Positions 13,378 to 25,352 of a stretch of 64,000 nt of DNA are shown piece by piece. The stretch spans positions 47,691,982-47,755,981 of the forward strand of contig CM054155.1 of assembly GCA_028751875.1 (NCBI GenBank), read 5' to 3'. Numbering within the stretch: position 1 is the stretch's first letter; the number at the start of each line of letters is the position of its first letter. The DNA is from Rapana venosa (taxonomy: Eukaryota; Mollusca; Gastropoda; Neogastropoda; Muricidae). The position numbers were made by a program, and so were the translations under genes. The notes beneath the pieces are model-generated. The model did no database searches, had not been told where the DNA came from, and worked only from the letters and a program-made list of their open reading frames with translations.

Positions 13378-13645
13378 TGAGTCACACCCGTTCTTGATTT
13401 TCGCCACAACAATATAGGAGAAATCCATACTAGAGGGAATATGAAACTCCGTATCATCTGCGTAAAATTTCTGTCATACCGGTTTGTGATTTTGACCACA
13501 GCAACATAGGAGAAATCTATACTAGAGGGAATATGAAACTCAGTATCATCTGCGTAAAATTTCTGCCATACCGGTTCGTGATTTTGGCCACAGCAACATA
13601 GGAGAAATCAGTACTAGAGGGAATAACTATGAAAGTCCGTACCAC
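13378..13645. repeat. Tandem repeat, about 93-base unit, nearly three copies
   Basis: The block gattttgaccacagcaacat followed by aggagaaatc recurs at about 13393, 13486 and 13578, with actagagggaatatgaaact between. The function is unknown. Confidence 0.85.
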
Positions 13646-13980
13646 CTTGCCTCCGTGAAATGATTCTCACAGATGATTGACCTGTGTATTATAATGATCA
13701 GTTAGATCCCCTCACAAAGCAACCTTCGTCTATTCTTTCGTACCGTACGCTGACCAATCCACCCCCATCAAAAGTCTGAATATTGATTTCTGAAGACTGA
13801 GAAGATAATGCGAGCATGTCATGTTTCTTCAGACAAACAGGCCACATTGCCGGCCGTACCATAGATTTACTGGAGTAGTAGCCAGTAGTTATCGCGGTCA
13901 CTATCTCTACCCCCTCCACCCCCGCCCAGCGTTCGAATCTTGGCGCCACCGCCACCCAAACTCTAGTACAATGAAGACTC

Positions 13981-14480
13981 TTTGATGCACCACGACAATG
14001 CATAGGCACACATTGTTGTACACAAAAAATAAAAGAAGAAATTTCTATGCTAGTGAGAATGTACAGCTTATGTTCCACCCTCAGTCACCAGACCTAACCC
14101 CATGCCCCTTTTATTTCCAAAATCAACGTAAAAAAACAGATGCACGGAGTTAATGCAGTCAGAGTTTTCTCAATTACGTATTACTTTGATGCACCACGAC
14201 AATGCATAGGCACACATTGTTGTACAGAAAAAAGAAGAAACTTCTATGCTAGTGAGAATGTACAGGTTATGTTCCACCCTCAGTCACCAGACCTAACCCC
14301 ATGCGCCTTCTATGCCCAAAATCAAAGTCAAAAACAGATGCACGGAGTTAATGCAGAGTGTTCACGATTATGTATTAAAAGTAACGTCGCAAACATGGTG
14401 GGGTGACTTATTCCGTCAGTGGTTTGATCCAATGTCCGATTCCGTCCCCTGCAGTTTAGGGGAGAATACCTCCATAATAA
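13981..14480 (+). mobile_element. Mariner-like transposase relic with internal tandem duplication
   Basis: Frames read FLASENVQVMFHP-like and SPDLTPC sequence following an HHDNA-like segment. The end reads QTWWGDLFRQWFDPM, like mariner C-termini. A 204-base segment starting at 13981 is repeated from 14185. The catalytic aspartate expected after SPDLTPC is proline in the first copy and alanine in the second. Confidence 0.75.
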
Positions 14481-14599
14481 GATCAAAGATGAGATTCACG
14501 GGCCTGAGATCAAACGGACTCTCAGATAAGCCCTGGTTAAGTATGAAGGTAGGGTTATCGGCCACCAACACTGACTCGGAATGTCACCTAACAGGTGAA

Positions 14600-15012
14600 G
14601 AGTACTTGTATTGTAATGTACTGCTTTGTTTTGTGTTGTAGTTGTATTGTCACAATAGAGTTCTTTGCGTGAGATTCCGGCTGGAGAGCGCGTCGCCACA
14701 AGAACAGTGCCACTCATTGGTTTCTTCTTCTCTCCGCAAGTGTATTTGTTTCCCATATCAGAGTGGCTTTTTCTACAGAATTTTGGCAGGGGCAACTGCC
14801 CTGTTGTCGTGGTTTCTTTTACGTGCGATTAATACGTGTTATGCACGAGACCTCGGTTTATCGCCTCAATCGAAAGACTAACACCCTGACCAACACTCAC
14901 GGTCTAGTGGATAGGGGGAAAAGTTTCGGGCACTAATGGGGATTGAACCATCACACGCCGGACTTCTGGCTTTCTAGGCAAGTGCGTTACCTCCATGCCA
15001 TCGATCCACCCG
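14600..15012 (-). mobile_element. SINE family B
   Basis: On the minus strand the head is gcatggaggtaacgcacttg and gtgatggttcaatcccc. The body includes the tcggttt and gcgtcgccacaag stretches. The 3' end carries a tacaac-rich tail in place of the LINE-like tail. Confidence 0.72.
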
Positions 15013-15214
15013 ATTGTCCATTGATCCAGACCACCCACATTGATCAAAGATTGATATATAATGTGCCGTGATCAGCTTTAGATGTCCTACAAGTTTGTGC
15101 AAATCGGAACGTAAGGGGCGTTTTTGTGAATAGCGATCTTGGCAGTTCAGTTTTAAATCAAAACTAAGTCTCCTCAAAAACGTATCCAGTTGATACTATT
15201 AGTACTAGCACTAG

Positions 15215-16370
15215 TTAAACTATAAGATCAGTACCCTCTGTTACAAATGTCTCCACAAAACAGCACCTTCCTACCTCTGTGAATGTCTTCACTTGTATAC
15301 TCCTTCTCGTTCCCTCCGCTCTGCTGCAGATACCTTGTCCTTACGAATACCTAGATTCAAACAATCCACAGTCGGCCGTTGCTCTTTCTCTATTTCTGGT
15401 CCATCGATCTGGAATGACCTCCCTCTCTCCCTCCGCCAAAAGCCTTCTTATGACACTTTTAAATCCAGTCTCAAGACATATTTATTTCAAACCTAAGATG
15501 TTCCTCTCCTGCTTCATCCCATAGTTTTTCCCTGCCTTCAACAGCCAAGATTATATCGCCCTGCCAGGGTGTGTGACCACTGTGTGTGTGTTGTTGTTGT
15601 TGTTGTCTTCGATTTTACGTCTGTTCACACTCAGTGATATTAGACGAGAAAAAAAAAAAAATATATATATATATATGCAAGTGGTGTATGAGAATTGAGG
15701 TGGTGGTGGAGGCCCTACTGAAAAATGCGAGGGGGAAAAAGTAGTCTAATCATGAAAAGAAACCGCACAAAGCAAAAGATACAATTAAAAAAAAAAGAAA
15801 AACCGAAACAAAAACATAAAAAGTGATTAACGTTAATGAAACTATAACAAATGTCATATAGGACTGTGCCAGAGACCTTTTGCAATATCAAATGCCAAAT
15901 TCAAATTATTGAATATGCTTCTAAGGGAGTTTTCAGAAAATTGGGGTAAAAAAGCTTTTGTATTCTTACATTCAAATATTATATGAGTATTAGAAATATT
16001 CTCACCACACAGACATTTACTGTGTCTACTGAATTTGGTTACGAATGCATTAAGTTTTATTCTATAAAACAAACTATTCACTCTTCTTGCTGTTGAGATA
16101 TTTGAGCAAGCCTTAGAATGACTCACGACACTTGCTTTATCAGCTTTGATGACAGATCTGTTTAGGAATCTCTCTTTTAGGTGATACGTTTCTGTGACCT
16201 TTTTCCATGGTGTGTGTGTGTGTGTGTGTGTGCGTGCGTGTCTGGACATTTGGACTTGGTGGAACTATTAATTGTTACTGGTTGTATGACTGTGTAAGAA
16301 TGAGTTGAGTGCAAGCGCTTTGATTTGTCTCTGCAAGATAAAGCGCCATATAAATTCCATTTATCATTAT
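15215..16370 (+). mobile_element. Second CR1/L2-like LINE 3' end, split by an insertion
   Basis: 15215-15496 encodes the same C-terminus as 11.76-12.05 kb (SFSISGPSIWNDLPLSLRQK, KTYLFQT). The 3' UTR resumes at about 16215 and ends in the same tail near 16370. A 0.6-kb foreign insertion at about 15593-16209 sits inside its (TG)n tract. The copy at 12.1 kb shows the empty site. Confidence 0.85.
15593..16209 (-). mobile_element. Truncated LINE inserted in a (TG)n tract, family T
   Basis: On the minus strand it encodes an ORF2-like C-terminus (NSLFYRIKLNAFVTKF, then CLCGENISNTHIIFEC, a Cys/His zinc-knuckle-like motif), then a 3' UTR and an (AAC)n tail at the left edge. Both flanks are (TG)n. The shared 3' end (plus-strand ttttacgtctgttcacactc) recurs at 4.65, 20.25 and 37.0 kb. 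Confidence 0.75.
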
Positions 16371-16374
16371 TATT

Positions 16375-16394
<20 letters not shown>

Positions 16395-16405
<11 letters not shown>

Positions 16406-16755
16406 TACTTCTGGACCTTAAGTGGTGGTCAGGGTGCTTGTCTTTCTGATGAAACGATAAACTGACGTCTCGTGTGCAGCACGCATTTAGTGCACGTAAA
16501 ACAGAAACCACATGAACAAGAGGGTTGTCCTTAGAAAAAACAATTTGTAAAAAAAAAGTAACTCTAAGGAAACCAGTGGGTGGCGCTGCTCTTGTGGCGA
16601 CGTGCTCTTCTCAGGAAGAGCAACCCGAATTTCACGGCAAGAAAAATCTTCTGTCACTGAAAGTAATGTACAACTTAATGCAAAACAAAACAAAACAATA
16701 CAGTGCAGTACAATACAATAGAACACAATGCGATACGATACAATAACAATACACA
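16395..16755 (+). mobile_element. SINE family B, head missing, tacaat-rich tail
   Basis: The body begins near cttctggaccttaagtggtg and includes ggtggcgctgctcttgtggc. It ends in a degenerate (tacaa)n tail (cagtacaatacaatagaaca). Confidence 0.7.
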
Positions 16756-17037
16756 GTTACAAGTGGGGGGGATGTTCCAGCCGCTATTACTAGTCTACTC
16801 TCAGAACACATTTGTTTTTACTACAACATTCTTATTTGCCTCTTGGCATACATCTACTCTTGAAGAATCGTAGCGTTCCCTTTGATCTACCAGGTATCCA
16901 TAACTGCAAGCTGAACACATTATGCGACCGTTTTGGCTTCACCATGATGGTAGCCGCATTCCGATTTCGGGTATAAATCTTCCCCCCAAAATGATATAAG
17001 CCAATGTTGTGTGTATGTATGGATGTGTGTATATAAT

Positions 17038-17039
<2 letters not shown>

Positions 17040-17072
<33 letters not shown>

Positions 17073-17246
17073 TGTGCACTGCAAAAAATTGGAATGGATA
17101 TATGCAGCCCCCTGCAAAAAACAACAACAACAAAACTGAACGGAGATCTTTGGTAAAGTCTCCTGCAGGCATCCTGTGTATATTTTCTTAATTAATGATT
17201 GTGATGAGAAGGATGATGATGATGATGACAACGATAATAACGTGTG

Positions 17247-17286
<40 letters not shown>

Positions 17287-17299
17287 TGTGTGTGTGTGT

Positions 17300-17354
<55 letters not shown>

Positions 17355-17367
17355 TGTGTGTGTGTGC
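17040..17367. repeat. (TG)n, (GAT)n and (GTGC)n arrays
   Basis: (TG)n lies at 17040-17080. (GATGAT)n at about 17211 leads into (GTGC)n and a long (TG)n to 17367, which borders the 5'-truncated LINE. Confidence 0.9.
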
Positions 17368-17374
17368 CTGACAT

Positions 17375-18720
17375 CAACAGGAGATCACAAGCTGTTAGAT
17401 GTCCCTCCACCAACCAACAACGGCAGCTACCACCCCACCCTACGGGAAGAAGTCGAAAGTGCAGTAAAGTCACTGCATGAAGAAAGGGAGGTCAGCAGGA
17501 GTGGACCACATTCCACCAGAACTGGTCCGGGCAGGAGGAGAGGCCATGATAGATGTGTTACTCACCATCTGAAACAAAATCTGGTCCCTAATTATCGCTC
17601 TCTCGAAGACAGGCAACTTATAACTATGCCACAACTACTGTACCATCAGCCTGATCAACCATCCACGTAAAGTCATGCTATGAATCCTTCTGAACAGACT
17701 GCAGCCACACGCTGAAGAGATCATCAAAAGAAGAACAGGCAGGGTCAGAGCAGGACGGAGCACAACCGAGCAAATTTTCAACCTTGGAATACTCTGTGAG
17801 AAGTACTTGCAACACTAGTGTGATCTTTAGCACGTCTTTGTGGACTTAAGGAAGGCGCTCGACCGAGTTTGGCATACAGCTCTGTGGGCAACCATGAGGC
17901 TGTGTGTATAACATCAATGCCAACCTGATTTAGAACCATTGAATGCCTCTGTGACATGGTAACAAAAAACGCAGTCTACTATGACAGCAACACAGGAGAA
18001 TGGTTCCGAGCCACAACTGAAGTACGCCAAGAATGTCTGTTCTCTCCCACTCACTCCCACCCTCTTTAACATCTTAGAGAGAATAATGGCACTTGAAAAC
18101 CATGAGGGAACGGTCAGCATTGGAGGCAGGGCAATTACAAACTTACGTTTTGCCGACATCAAAACCTGAAATTCTTTTTAGAATAACCCAGACCACAGCT
18201 GCAATGACCAAACTGAAAGTCCTCTAGAACAACGAGAACAACGCCATCAGCTTCAAGATCAGACCGATGTGTTCCCTGGTCATGTCCATATTTTTGTACG
18301 CATGTGAAACGTGGACCATAAAAGCAGACATTGAAAGAAAGATACATGCAATTGAGATGAGATGCTTTCGCAGATTTCTTGGTATCTCATACAGAAGTCT
18401 CATAACCAACGAGGAAGTTAAAACTAGAATTGAAAACGCCATCGGGCCATATGAAGAGTTTCTAACTTCAGTGGAAAAAAACGCAAACTAAAGTAGGACG
18501 GGCACGTCACACCAACATCTGGACTGTCCAAGGCTGTCCTACAGGGAACAGTACAAGAAGGAGACGAAGAGGCAGACAGAGAAAACGATGGGAAGACAAC
18601 CTCAGAGAGTGGACTGGCCTTGAGTGGAACCATTTTGCTACGGGAAAACTGAAAACCGAGAGGGGTGGAGGAAGCTGGCTGCAAAATCTTCAGTGATGCC
18701 CTAACGGCTCACTAGACAAC
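17375..18720 (+). mobile_element. RTE-like LINE, degenerate 3' half
   Basis: Broken frames encode RT segments of the intron-1 LINE family: HPTLREEVESAVKSL, VFVDLRKALDRVWH, NILERIMA, GGRAITNLRFAD, then the C-terminal IHAIEMRCFRRFLGISYRS and the KRWEDN/EWTGL tail. The RT active-site block is truncated after FAD by a deletion near 18165. It is 5' truncated next to a long (TG)n array. Confidence 0.82.
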
Positions 18721-18797
18721 TGGTTAAGTGAGGTGAGGGGGGTGTGGGGGGTGGGATCACCATTGCAATCCGCATTCTTCCCTCACCCCCACCAACC

Positions 18798-18862
18798 TAC
18801 ACACACACTACACACACACACTACACACATACATACACACACTACACACACCACACACACAC

Positions 18863-18916
<54 letters not shown>

Positions 18917-18941
18917 CGCAACACACACACACACACAACGC

Positions 18942-18994
<53 letters not shown>

Positions 18995-19034
18995 CATACA
19001 CACACATACACACACACGCGCGCGCGCGCGCACA
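18798..19034. repeat. (CA)n array with (CG)n end
   Basis: About 235 bases of (CA)n with short breaks (caacgcaaca) end in cacgcgcgcgcgcgcgc, a strong Z-DNA-type tract. Confidence 0.9.
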
Positions 19035-19234
19035 CTGCGAGTTTTTACTGAAAGTGGACGAATAGCAAGCCTCTCATCAAGGTAAAGCTAGATCATAGAT
19101 CGTGTTCGGGTTAGGCAATAGTGAAGCTTTTACTTAGCGCTGGGTGATTTAATAATGCGTTCAGTGTAATACCGATGATGTGCAGGCCTATTGCGACTGA
19201 ACCGTCCTCACAGGCTCTCGTTCCGTCTTCAGAA

Positions 19235-19680
19235 TATAGATGCCAATGCAAACAAGTGATCGCTGGCGGACCAGTATCGAAAGCGAGAAGCGCGAATTCG
19301 ATCCCCGATTAATCTCAAACTTTCTCCCCACCTGCTAGACCTTGAGGGATGGTCTGGGTGCTTGTCTTTCGGATTAGACGAAGCTTGAGGTCCCATGTGG
19401 AACATGCATTTAGGGCGCGCGTAAAATACCAAAATTATTGGTAAAATTGTATGGAGGAAAACAGCTACTCTGAAAAGGAAACAAATAATTATCCCATAGG
19501 CCCTACACACAGGAAAACGTAATAAGAAGAAGATAATGGGTGGCACTGTTCTTGCGGCGACGCGCTGTCCCCGTGGAGAGCAGCACAAATTTCAGTCAGA
19601 GAAATCTACGGTGACTGTATATAGTATGCACTACACTACAACACAGTAGCAATCAAATAACAAGAACAGTACAATAGTAG
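19235..19680 (+). mobile_element. SINE family B, diverged
   Basis: The head is gcggaccagtatcgaaagcg and cgaattcgatccccgatt. The body includes gtctgggtgcttgtctttcg and ggtggcactgttcttgcggc. The tail is rich in actacaacacagta. Confidence 0.72.
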
Positions 19681-20016
19681 TCTATCCGTTTGCACGTAGG
19701 AGCTGACATAAAGAATACGAAGACCGGATGATGTGCGAGCTTGTATCACTTGCACATCAGAAGCCCCCATTGGTTTTCTTCTTCACACCAGACGAGCCTG
19801 CCAGAGAGTGTAATAATTATGGAGATAATTATGTATATACAAAGCGAAGCCCAGGCACTACTGTGACAGTCTTGGCGAAGCAAGCATTGACACTACTGTG
19901 TAGCATTGGCAGTAGTAGGCTACCAAAACAGGATTGGGAAAAAGAAGGGGAAGCCCCAAGGTTTCGAAAAGTTAAATTGATGGTGCTTAGCTGGACTCGT
20001 TTGTGAAATGTAAGAA

Positions 20017-20018
<2 letters not shown>

Positions 20019-20097
<79 letters not shown>

Positions 20098-20128
20098 GTC
20101 TTTCTCGTCTCTGTCTTCTGTCTGTCTG

Positions 20129-20203
<75 letters not shown>

Positions 20204-20205
20204 TC
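20019..20205. repeat. (CT)n array with (CTGT) interruptions
   Basis: A (CT)n tract of about 185 bases is broken by tctgtctttctcgtctctgt. A family T LINE follows it. Confidence 0.9.
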
Positions 20206-20248
20206 TCCGACAGCGTCAGTGTCACTTTGTAAAGTCTACTTCGAATGT

Positions 20249-20478
20249 TTGTTCTTGTATTTAACGTCTGCTCACTATAAGTGATATTAGACTGGGAGGA
20301 AAAAAAGACCTATAGCAAAAACAATAGAAGACAGACGGAAAGAGAGTCATGTAACAGATTGGTGTAAAAACATCACTGTAACGCCTAAAAATGCAAATAG
20401 GGAAAACAATATCAAAGAACTTCAAACATCAATGTAACGCCTAAAAATGCAAATAGGGAAAACAATATCAAAGGAACG
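20249..20478 (-). mobile_element. Family T LINE 3' end with 12-bp target-site duplication
   Basis: The left edge reads tgtatttaacgtctgctcac, the family T 3' end. The 12-mer TACTTCGAATGT occurs at 20237-20248 and 20479-20490, immediately followed by (GT)n. Inside, a 55-base segment is tandemly duplicated (about 20369-20473). Confidence 0.7.
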
Positions 20479-20486
20479 TACTTCGA

Positions 20487-20507
20487 ATGTGTGTGTGTGT
20501 GTGTGCT

Positions 20508-20551
<44 letters not shown>

Positions 20552-20639
20552 TGTGCGCGCGCGCGTGCACGTGTGTGTGTGTGTGTGCGCGCGTGCACAC
20601 GTGTGTGTGTGTGTGTGTGTTCGCGTGCACGTGTGTGTT
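20487..20639. repeat. (TG)n with GCGC and ACGTG variants
   Basis: This is the (TG)n array that follows the target-site duplication of the family T element. Confidence 0.9.
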
Positions 20640-21725
20640 TCACAGCAATTTATTTCTCTGTGTAAACAAATTGCTAATTTACGCTCCCCAGAGAAAATGC
20701 TTTACTAAAAGGGAGTCAGCTGCTACTGGTTATTATTTTGCTTTGTTGGTGGTTTCTTTTGTTTTGGGGTTTGTTTGGTAGTTTTTTGTGTGGGTTTTTT
20801 GGTGTGTGTTGTTTTTTTGTTGTTGTTGTTTTTGGGGGTTGGGGGGGGGGGGGGGGGGTTAACCCCTGCATGCTACCGGTTTGTGTATTTTTTTTCTTTT
20901 TTGAGGTGGGTGGGTGGGGGGTAACCCCTGCATGTACATTCTTTTGCCAGCAACAATGACTTGCACAACAGAACGTTATCAGTGACAACGTGACTGAATT
21001 TATATAATTGTTGCCTCAGAGGTTGCTTTGCTTTCACTTCCCACCCCCCACCCCCCTCCCATCCCTGCAACCTCTTGATCCGGCCCGTTATTCAGGTCAG
21101 CGTTTGGTGGGTAACGGAAACACAAACATACCCAGCATGCTTCCTGTACACACAAAAAACCCCGAGCTGCTCTGAAGTTGGAATGTATCACAGGCTGTGT
21201 GCACCCCTACCCGCCAAGGGAACGCAGAGAAGAGCTCAGCAGCAGTAGAACAGGGATCTCACCAGCGATTTTCACTTTCTAGGCGGGTATGCTAGGCCTA
21301 CCTCAACATCACCCCTGTTAAAAAAAAACAACAAAAACCAACTGTTAACTGAACCCTGCATGCCATTAGATTTTTATGTTGCTTGGATTATGTGCCACAG
21401 ATTACTTAGTTTGTGCCAATGGTTTTTGTGTCACTTGTGCAATGTTCCAGGTCCTCCTTAAAAAAAAAAACACAAAAAAACCCCAACATCTACATCTCCG
21501 TCTATTTGCTCACCTTTCACACCACCCCACCCCCAGCTGTTCCAAAAGAAGACTTTTTAACAAGGCACAGTTAATTTTAATTTAAAAATTAAAATTGACT
21601 CACATTTAAAAATTCTACCTCGTTGTATTGTATACCATTTTAAAGTCAGTTTAATGACTTGAAGTGGCATACAATTATCTGGTTACTTGGTCCCTTTCGA
21701 ACCTAACACTTCTGCCCCCCCCCCC

Positions 21726-21767
<42 letters not shown>

Positions 21768-21940
21768 TTCCCCCCCCCCCCCCCCCCCCCCCTGTCTGAA
21801 ACAGTATGTCTACATTAAGGGAGAGAACCCTTCTTTCCATGTACAGGTGCACTGTGCATGATTATGTGTATGTTGCCATAACCCAGTAGAGTGGGTGATA
21901 GGGAAGAGTTAGTAGATGGTTGGTTACCCTATATAGCCTT
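20640..21940. other. Homopolymer-rich spacer
   Basis: T/G-rich sequence has a G-run at 20841-20858 and a repeated taacccctgcatg at about 20860 and 20921. No gene is seen. Confidence 0.5.
21715..21793. repeat. Poly(C) tract, about 79 bases
   Basis: It is almost pure C, with four or so T interruptions. G-runs lie nearby at 20841-20858 and 22741-22758. Long C/G homopolymers are assembly-sensitive. Confidence 0.9.
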
Positions 21941-21943
21941 ATT

Positions 21944-22029
21944 CAATAGTCCCTGAAATCCTCCTATAATCTCAAACCCCATGGTCCCTCCTACATCCTT
22001 AACCCTTTGGCTTACAGTCCCTCTTATAA
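21944..22029. repeat. Inverted repeat, left arm
   Basis: This arm (atagtccctgaaatcctcct to cagtccctcttataa) is matched inverted by 22820-22906. The arms are about 0.8 kb apart and flank an (AT)n array. Confidence 0.75.
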
Positions 22030-22097
22030 ATAATAATAATAAATAATAATAAATGGAATTTATATAGCGCTATATCTTGCAAAGACAAATCAAAGCG

Positions 22098-22100
<3 letters not shown>
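22027..22100 (-). mobile_element. CR1/L2-like tail, inverted
   Basis: On the plus strand (AAT)n precedes atggaatttatatagcgcta and cttgcaaagacaaatcaaag, the LINE tail inverted. It runs into an (AT)n array. Confidence 0.55.

Positions 22101-22177
<77 letters not shown>
22099..22177. repeat. (AT)n array
   Basis: A pure (AT)n tract, broken once, lies between the inverted-repeat arms. Confidence 0.9.
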
Positions 22178-22179
<2 letters not shown>

Positions 22180-22819
22180 GCGGGTTACCTGTAGGGAATT
22201 AACTTCACCTGATCTTCGTATGTATTGATATAGTGTTTGGGGAATTTTTTTGGTTGGTTTGTTTTTGTATTGGTGCTCTTATTCTTTGGCGATGCACTCA
22301 GCATTTGATGATGATTAGGATCTTGCATTTGCATTTTTTTGGGGGGGTCTTACAAAAACAATTTTTCTTCCATGGCTTGCATTCTGCACTGTATGTTTGT
22401 TGTAAGGGCCCTTGCATTGCACGCATGGATAAAGGAAGATGGAATAATAGGCCTATGATATTATTAGTGTGGACAAGAGGGCAGTGTGATGAAAGAGGGA
22501 TATAGAGAGGGCTGGGGGATAAAGGATCATCAGATGTTTATTTAGAGGTTGAGGTCATAGGGTGGCGAGATATGAGAACTGGGTGCTAAAGGATTAGGGA
22601 ATATGAGATGGGTTCAAAAGAGATATTAAAGAGTGCTAGTTGCTTCAGGGTAAATGTTTATAGGATTGCTGGGGGCCATAAGTTATGCAAGATGAGTTAG
22701 GTGACTGGAAGGATTTTGTTTAGGAGTGACTGGGGTTCTAGGGGGGGGGGGGGGGGGGTCTTAGGGCAAGGGGCTATAGGAGGGGCCACAGGGTCACAGT
22801 AGGGGTTAGGGGCCTCCGG

Positions 22820-22906
22820 GTTATAAGGGGGTTTGGGAGCCAAAAGGTTTTAAGGATGTAGGAGGGACCATGGGGTTTGAGTTTATAGGGGGATTTTAGG
22901 GACTAT
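22820..22906. repeat. Inverted repeat, right arm
   Basis: ttataagggggtttgggagc to gattttagggactatt pairs with the left arm at 21944-22029. Similarity continues patchily to about 22935 (gggttatg). Confidence 0.75.
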
Positions 22907-23012
22907 TGATTTAAGGCTGGGTTATGATTGCCTTTTGTTTTCCCCTCAGCTAAGCTTGATGATGAGTCAGGCCATCCTTCTTTTGTTTTCACCCCAGCTA
23001 AGCTTGATGATG

Positions 23013-23295
23013 GAGGCACCGTGGTCGAGTGGTTTAGGCGGTCAACTCGTGATCCAGAGGTCGCGGGTTTGATCCCCGCTCGGCTCGGTGTTGTGTCCTT
23101 GGGAAAGACACTTTACTCCTATTTTCCTCACTCCACCCAGGTGTACAAGTGGGTACCAGCTCTGCTGGGGAAGTATCTGGCGACAGACTAGCGTCCTGTC
23201 ACAGGGGTGGTGAAAAACCATCAGTTCGCTTAACGCTACAGAAACCGGGATAAGCTCCGGCTCTATGGGCCTTCTGGCTCGAAAGAACATACTTT
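23013..23295 (+). mobile_element. tRNA-derived SINE, family C
   Basis: The head is tRNA-like: A-box-like gtggtcgagtggtttaggcg and B-box-like GGGTTTGATCCCC. A body with tgtccttgggaaagacactt and cactccacccaggtgtacaa follows, a block I recognise from broadly distributed metazoan SINEs without being able to name the domain. No clear A-rich tail is seen. Confidence 0.7.
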
Positions 23296-23934
23296 TCTAT
23301 GATTGCCAGAGTTAGGGAATTTTTGAAGGGTTGAGTCCATCATGTTGGAGATGTATAAGAGATCAAGAGCCACAGGATTAGGCTAGAAGACACATGAGGG
23401 GCTGTATGATTAAAGGATATAATATTTTTTCGTTCCTTGGCTAGAGCTCCAAGGTTCACCAATGGTGAGACTTTGCATATGCAACCATTTTGTGCAATGT
23501 TAAAATAGCCACATTCCGACTTTGAGATGTTAGAGAATACGTTATAAGGCATTAGGAAACGTACAGCAAGGGAACATAATTATGGCAGGAAAGCGCAGGA
23601 AATCGGTGAAGGAGCCATTGAAGGAGAACCGGTATACAAGCACAAAAAGGAATGGGGTGGGGATGCATAAGAGGTGAGATCGAATAGGCTTGGGGTGTCA
23701 TAAAAACTAAAAGAGTGGGTGGTGGCTGGGTGGATTAAGGCATAGAATTTGAGGCAGTAATGTTAGGGACCAGGGTGGGCAAGGGGAGGGCAGAGCTATA
23801 GGTCATACGCCTATTATCATGTCATATAGTTGAAGATAAGGGGAGGGAATAGCGGTGATAGGGAGCGTAGGGGTAGGAGCTATGAAGGGGTTACAGTTAC
23901 AGGCCATAGGAGTGGCTAGACCAGCAAGGTGGTG

Positions 23935-24884
23935 TGTGTGTGTTTTCTACCTTACTTTTTTGGTGTGCGGGAGATGCGTCTCTCTTGCCACTCACTCTGA
24001 CCTTATCACAGTCATGCAGTCACACACAGTTGCTTCTGTTGCACCCTAGTGACCAGAAGTTTATAGAGTCATCAGCGTTTGGCCATCACATGGCCACCAA
24101 CAACAGCAGGCCCTGCACAGCTACTGACATTGTCACTTGGGGGTTAACATGTTGGTCAGTTGTGTCTTGTGTGTGTGCAGGACACCAATTTTTGTTACAA
24201 GAGATACACACACACGCACACACACACACACGCAAATACACACACACACACACACATGCAAATACAAAACATCACTCACAGAACAAGGCAGTTTTGAATT
24301 TTAAACAAATCAGAAGTCGACCATCACAATAAAAGAAAAGACACAATTCAAACACTGATTGAGATTTATTTGACTTTCTAGATGGACGGAAATATCACAG
24401 AGTTTGAAGAAATCATGCACATCACAAAATACAGTCACTGACACACTCCCGATAATTATGCTCAAGAGGAGCAACAAAATTACAAAGTCACAAAGCGCTA
24501 AAGAAACTGCAGGCACACAGGCAGCCAACAATAAGGACTTCAGGATGAACGGTTGAATAAAACCTGCCATGAATTCTTCTTTGTCTTCATCAAACCTTCA
24601 GACAGTAACTACTGTTGCCTGTCAAATAAAATTGCCTTCCTGTTGAATCGAAACACAGCTATGTCTTGGCTGGCTTAAGTATATGTATGCATGCGTATTT
24701 CTGCACAAAACCAGATATTTTCATATTTGCTTTCATACACTCTCGTGTAGTCGTACATACAGGTTTACTTATGTTTTTCCATTTATTATAAAAAAAACTG
24801 GGTAATGGTGCTGAGTAAGAATGAAGTGAGCAACAGTACAGGATGCAATAAGTTAAGAGACTTTGGTTTACTCTGATACAAGTT
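23935..24884. other. Downstream flank of the AKAP14-like gene
   Basis: No gene is supported. CA-rich sequence lies at 24200-24260. A hydrophobic 86-codon frame at 24310-24570 (minus) lies beyond the candidate poly(A) site and is unrecognised. Confidence 0.4.
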
Positions 24885-24895
24885 TTTATTTTATT
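24885..24895 (-). terminator. Candidate poly(A) signal for AKAP14-like gene
   Basis: Two overlapping AATAAA hexamers (TTTATT on the plus strand) lie about 460 bases past the stop codon. This would give a 3' UTR of about 0.45 kb. Other AT-rich hexamers occur nearby, so the choice is tentative. Confidence 0.3.
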
Positions 24896-25352
24896 TGTTT
24901 TTCTTTTTCCCTGTGTGTTATCCTGTGTGGTTTAATCTTAAATCTAGGTGTATTCATTCCAAGCTGCATTAAAGTCATGCACAAATCGTGGCATCAAAAA
25001 CTTAGGCTCTACTTTTATGCAGAATTTTTTGTTATATCCTTGTATTGCATTTCTCAAGTTTTTCATCTAGGAGAGAGAAAAAGGGGGAATTACAACCAGC
25101 CTTTTCACGGATGACTTGTGTGTTTATACCCCTATCCTCATCTCTGCTTTTCTTTGTATTGATTTCCCTCATTTTTGTTCACAGTGCATAAGAAGTTAAT
25201 GTACAAACCAGTGAAAACTGACAAAGTAACCACCGCCTCCCCCTGTTTCACACACATACACACAGAGGTACATTCACAGATACACACACACATTTACCCA
25301 GAAAACCAAGCAACCATCAGGAATCATACCAACAAGAACAATGTCTTTGTTT

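Larger units (their letters stand above)
22180..23930. other. Purine-rich degenerate repeat zone
   Basis: Apart from SINE family C and the inverted-repeat arm, the plus strand is G- and A-rich, with loose recurring blocks such as ataggggg and gggttataag. The block cagctaagcttgatgatg is present twice, at about 22948 and 22995. No coding frame is supported. Confidence 0.45.

Noticed and set aside
23013..23085. Functional tRNA-Leu or tRNA-Ser gene
   Set aside because: A and B boxes are good, but the sequence continues into a SINE body and lacks a proper acceptor stem and variable arm.
24310..24570. Small membrane protein on the minus strand
   Set aside because: It is a hydrophobic frame of 86 codons downstream of the AKAP14-like gene with no family match or splice support.
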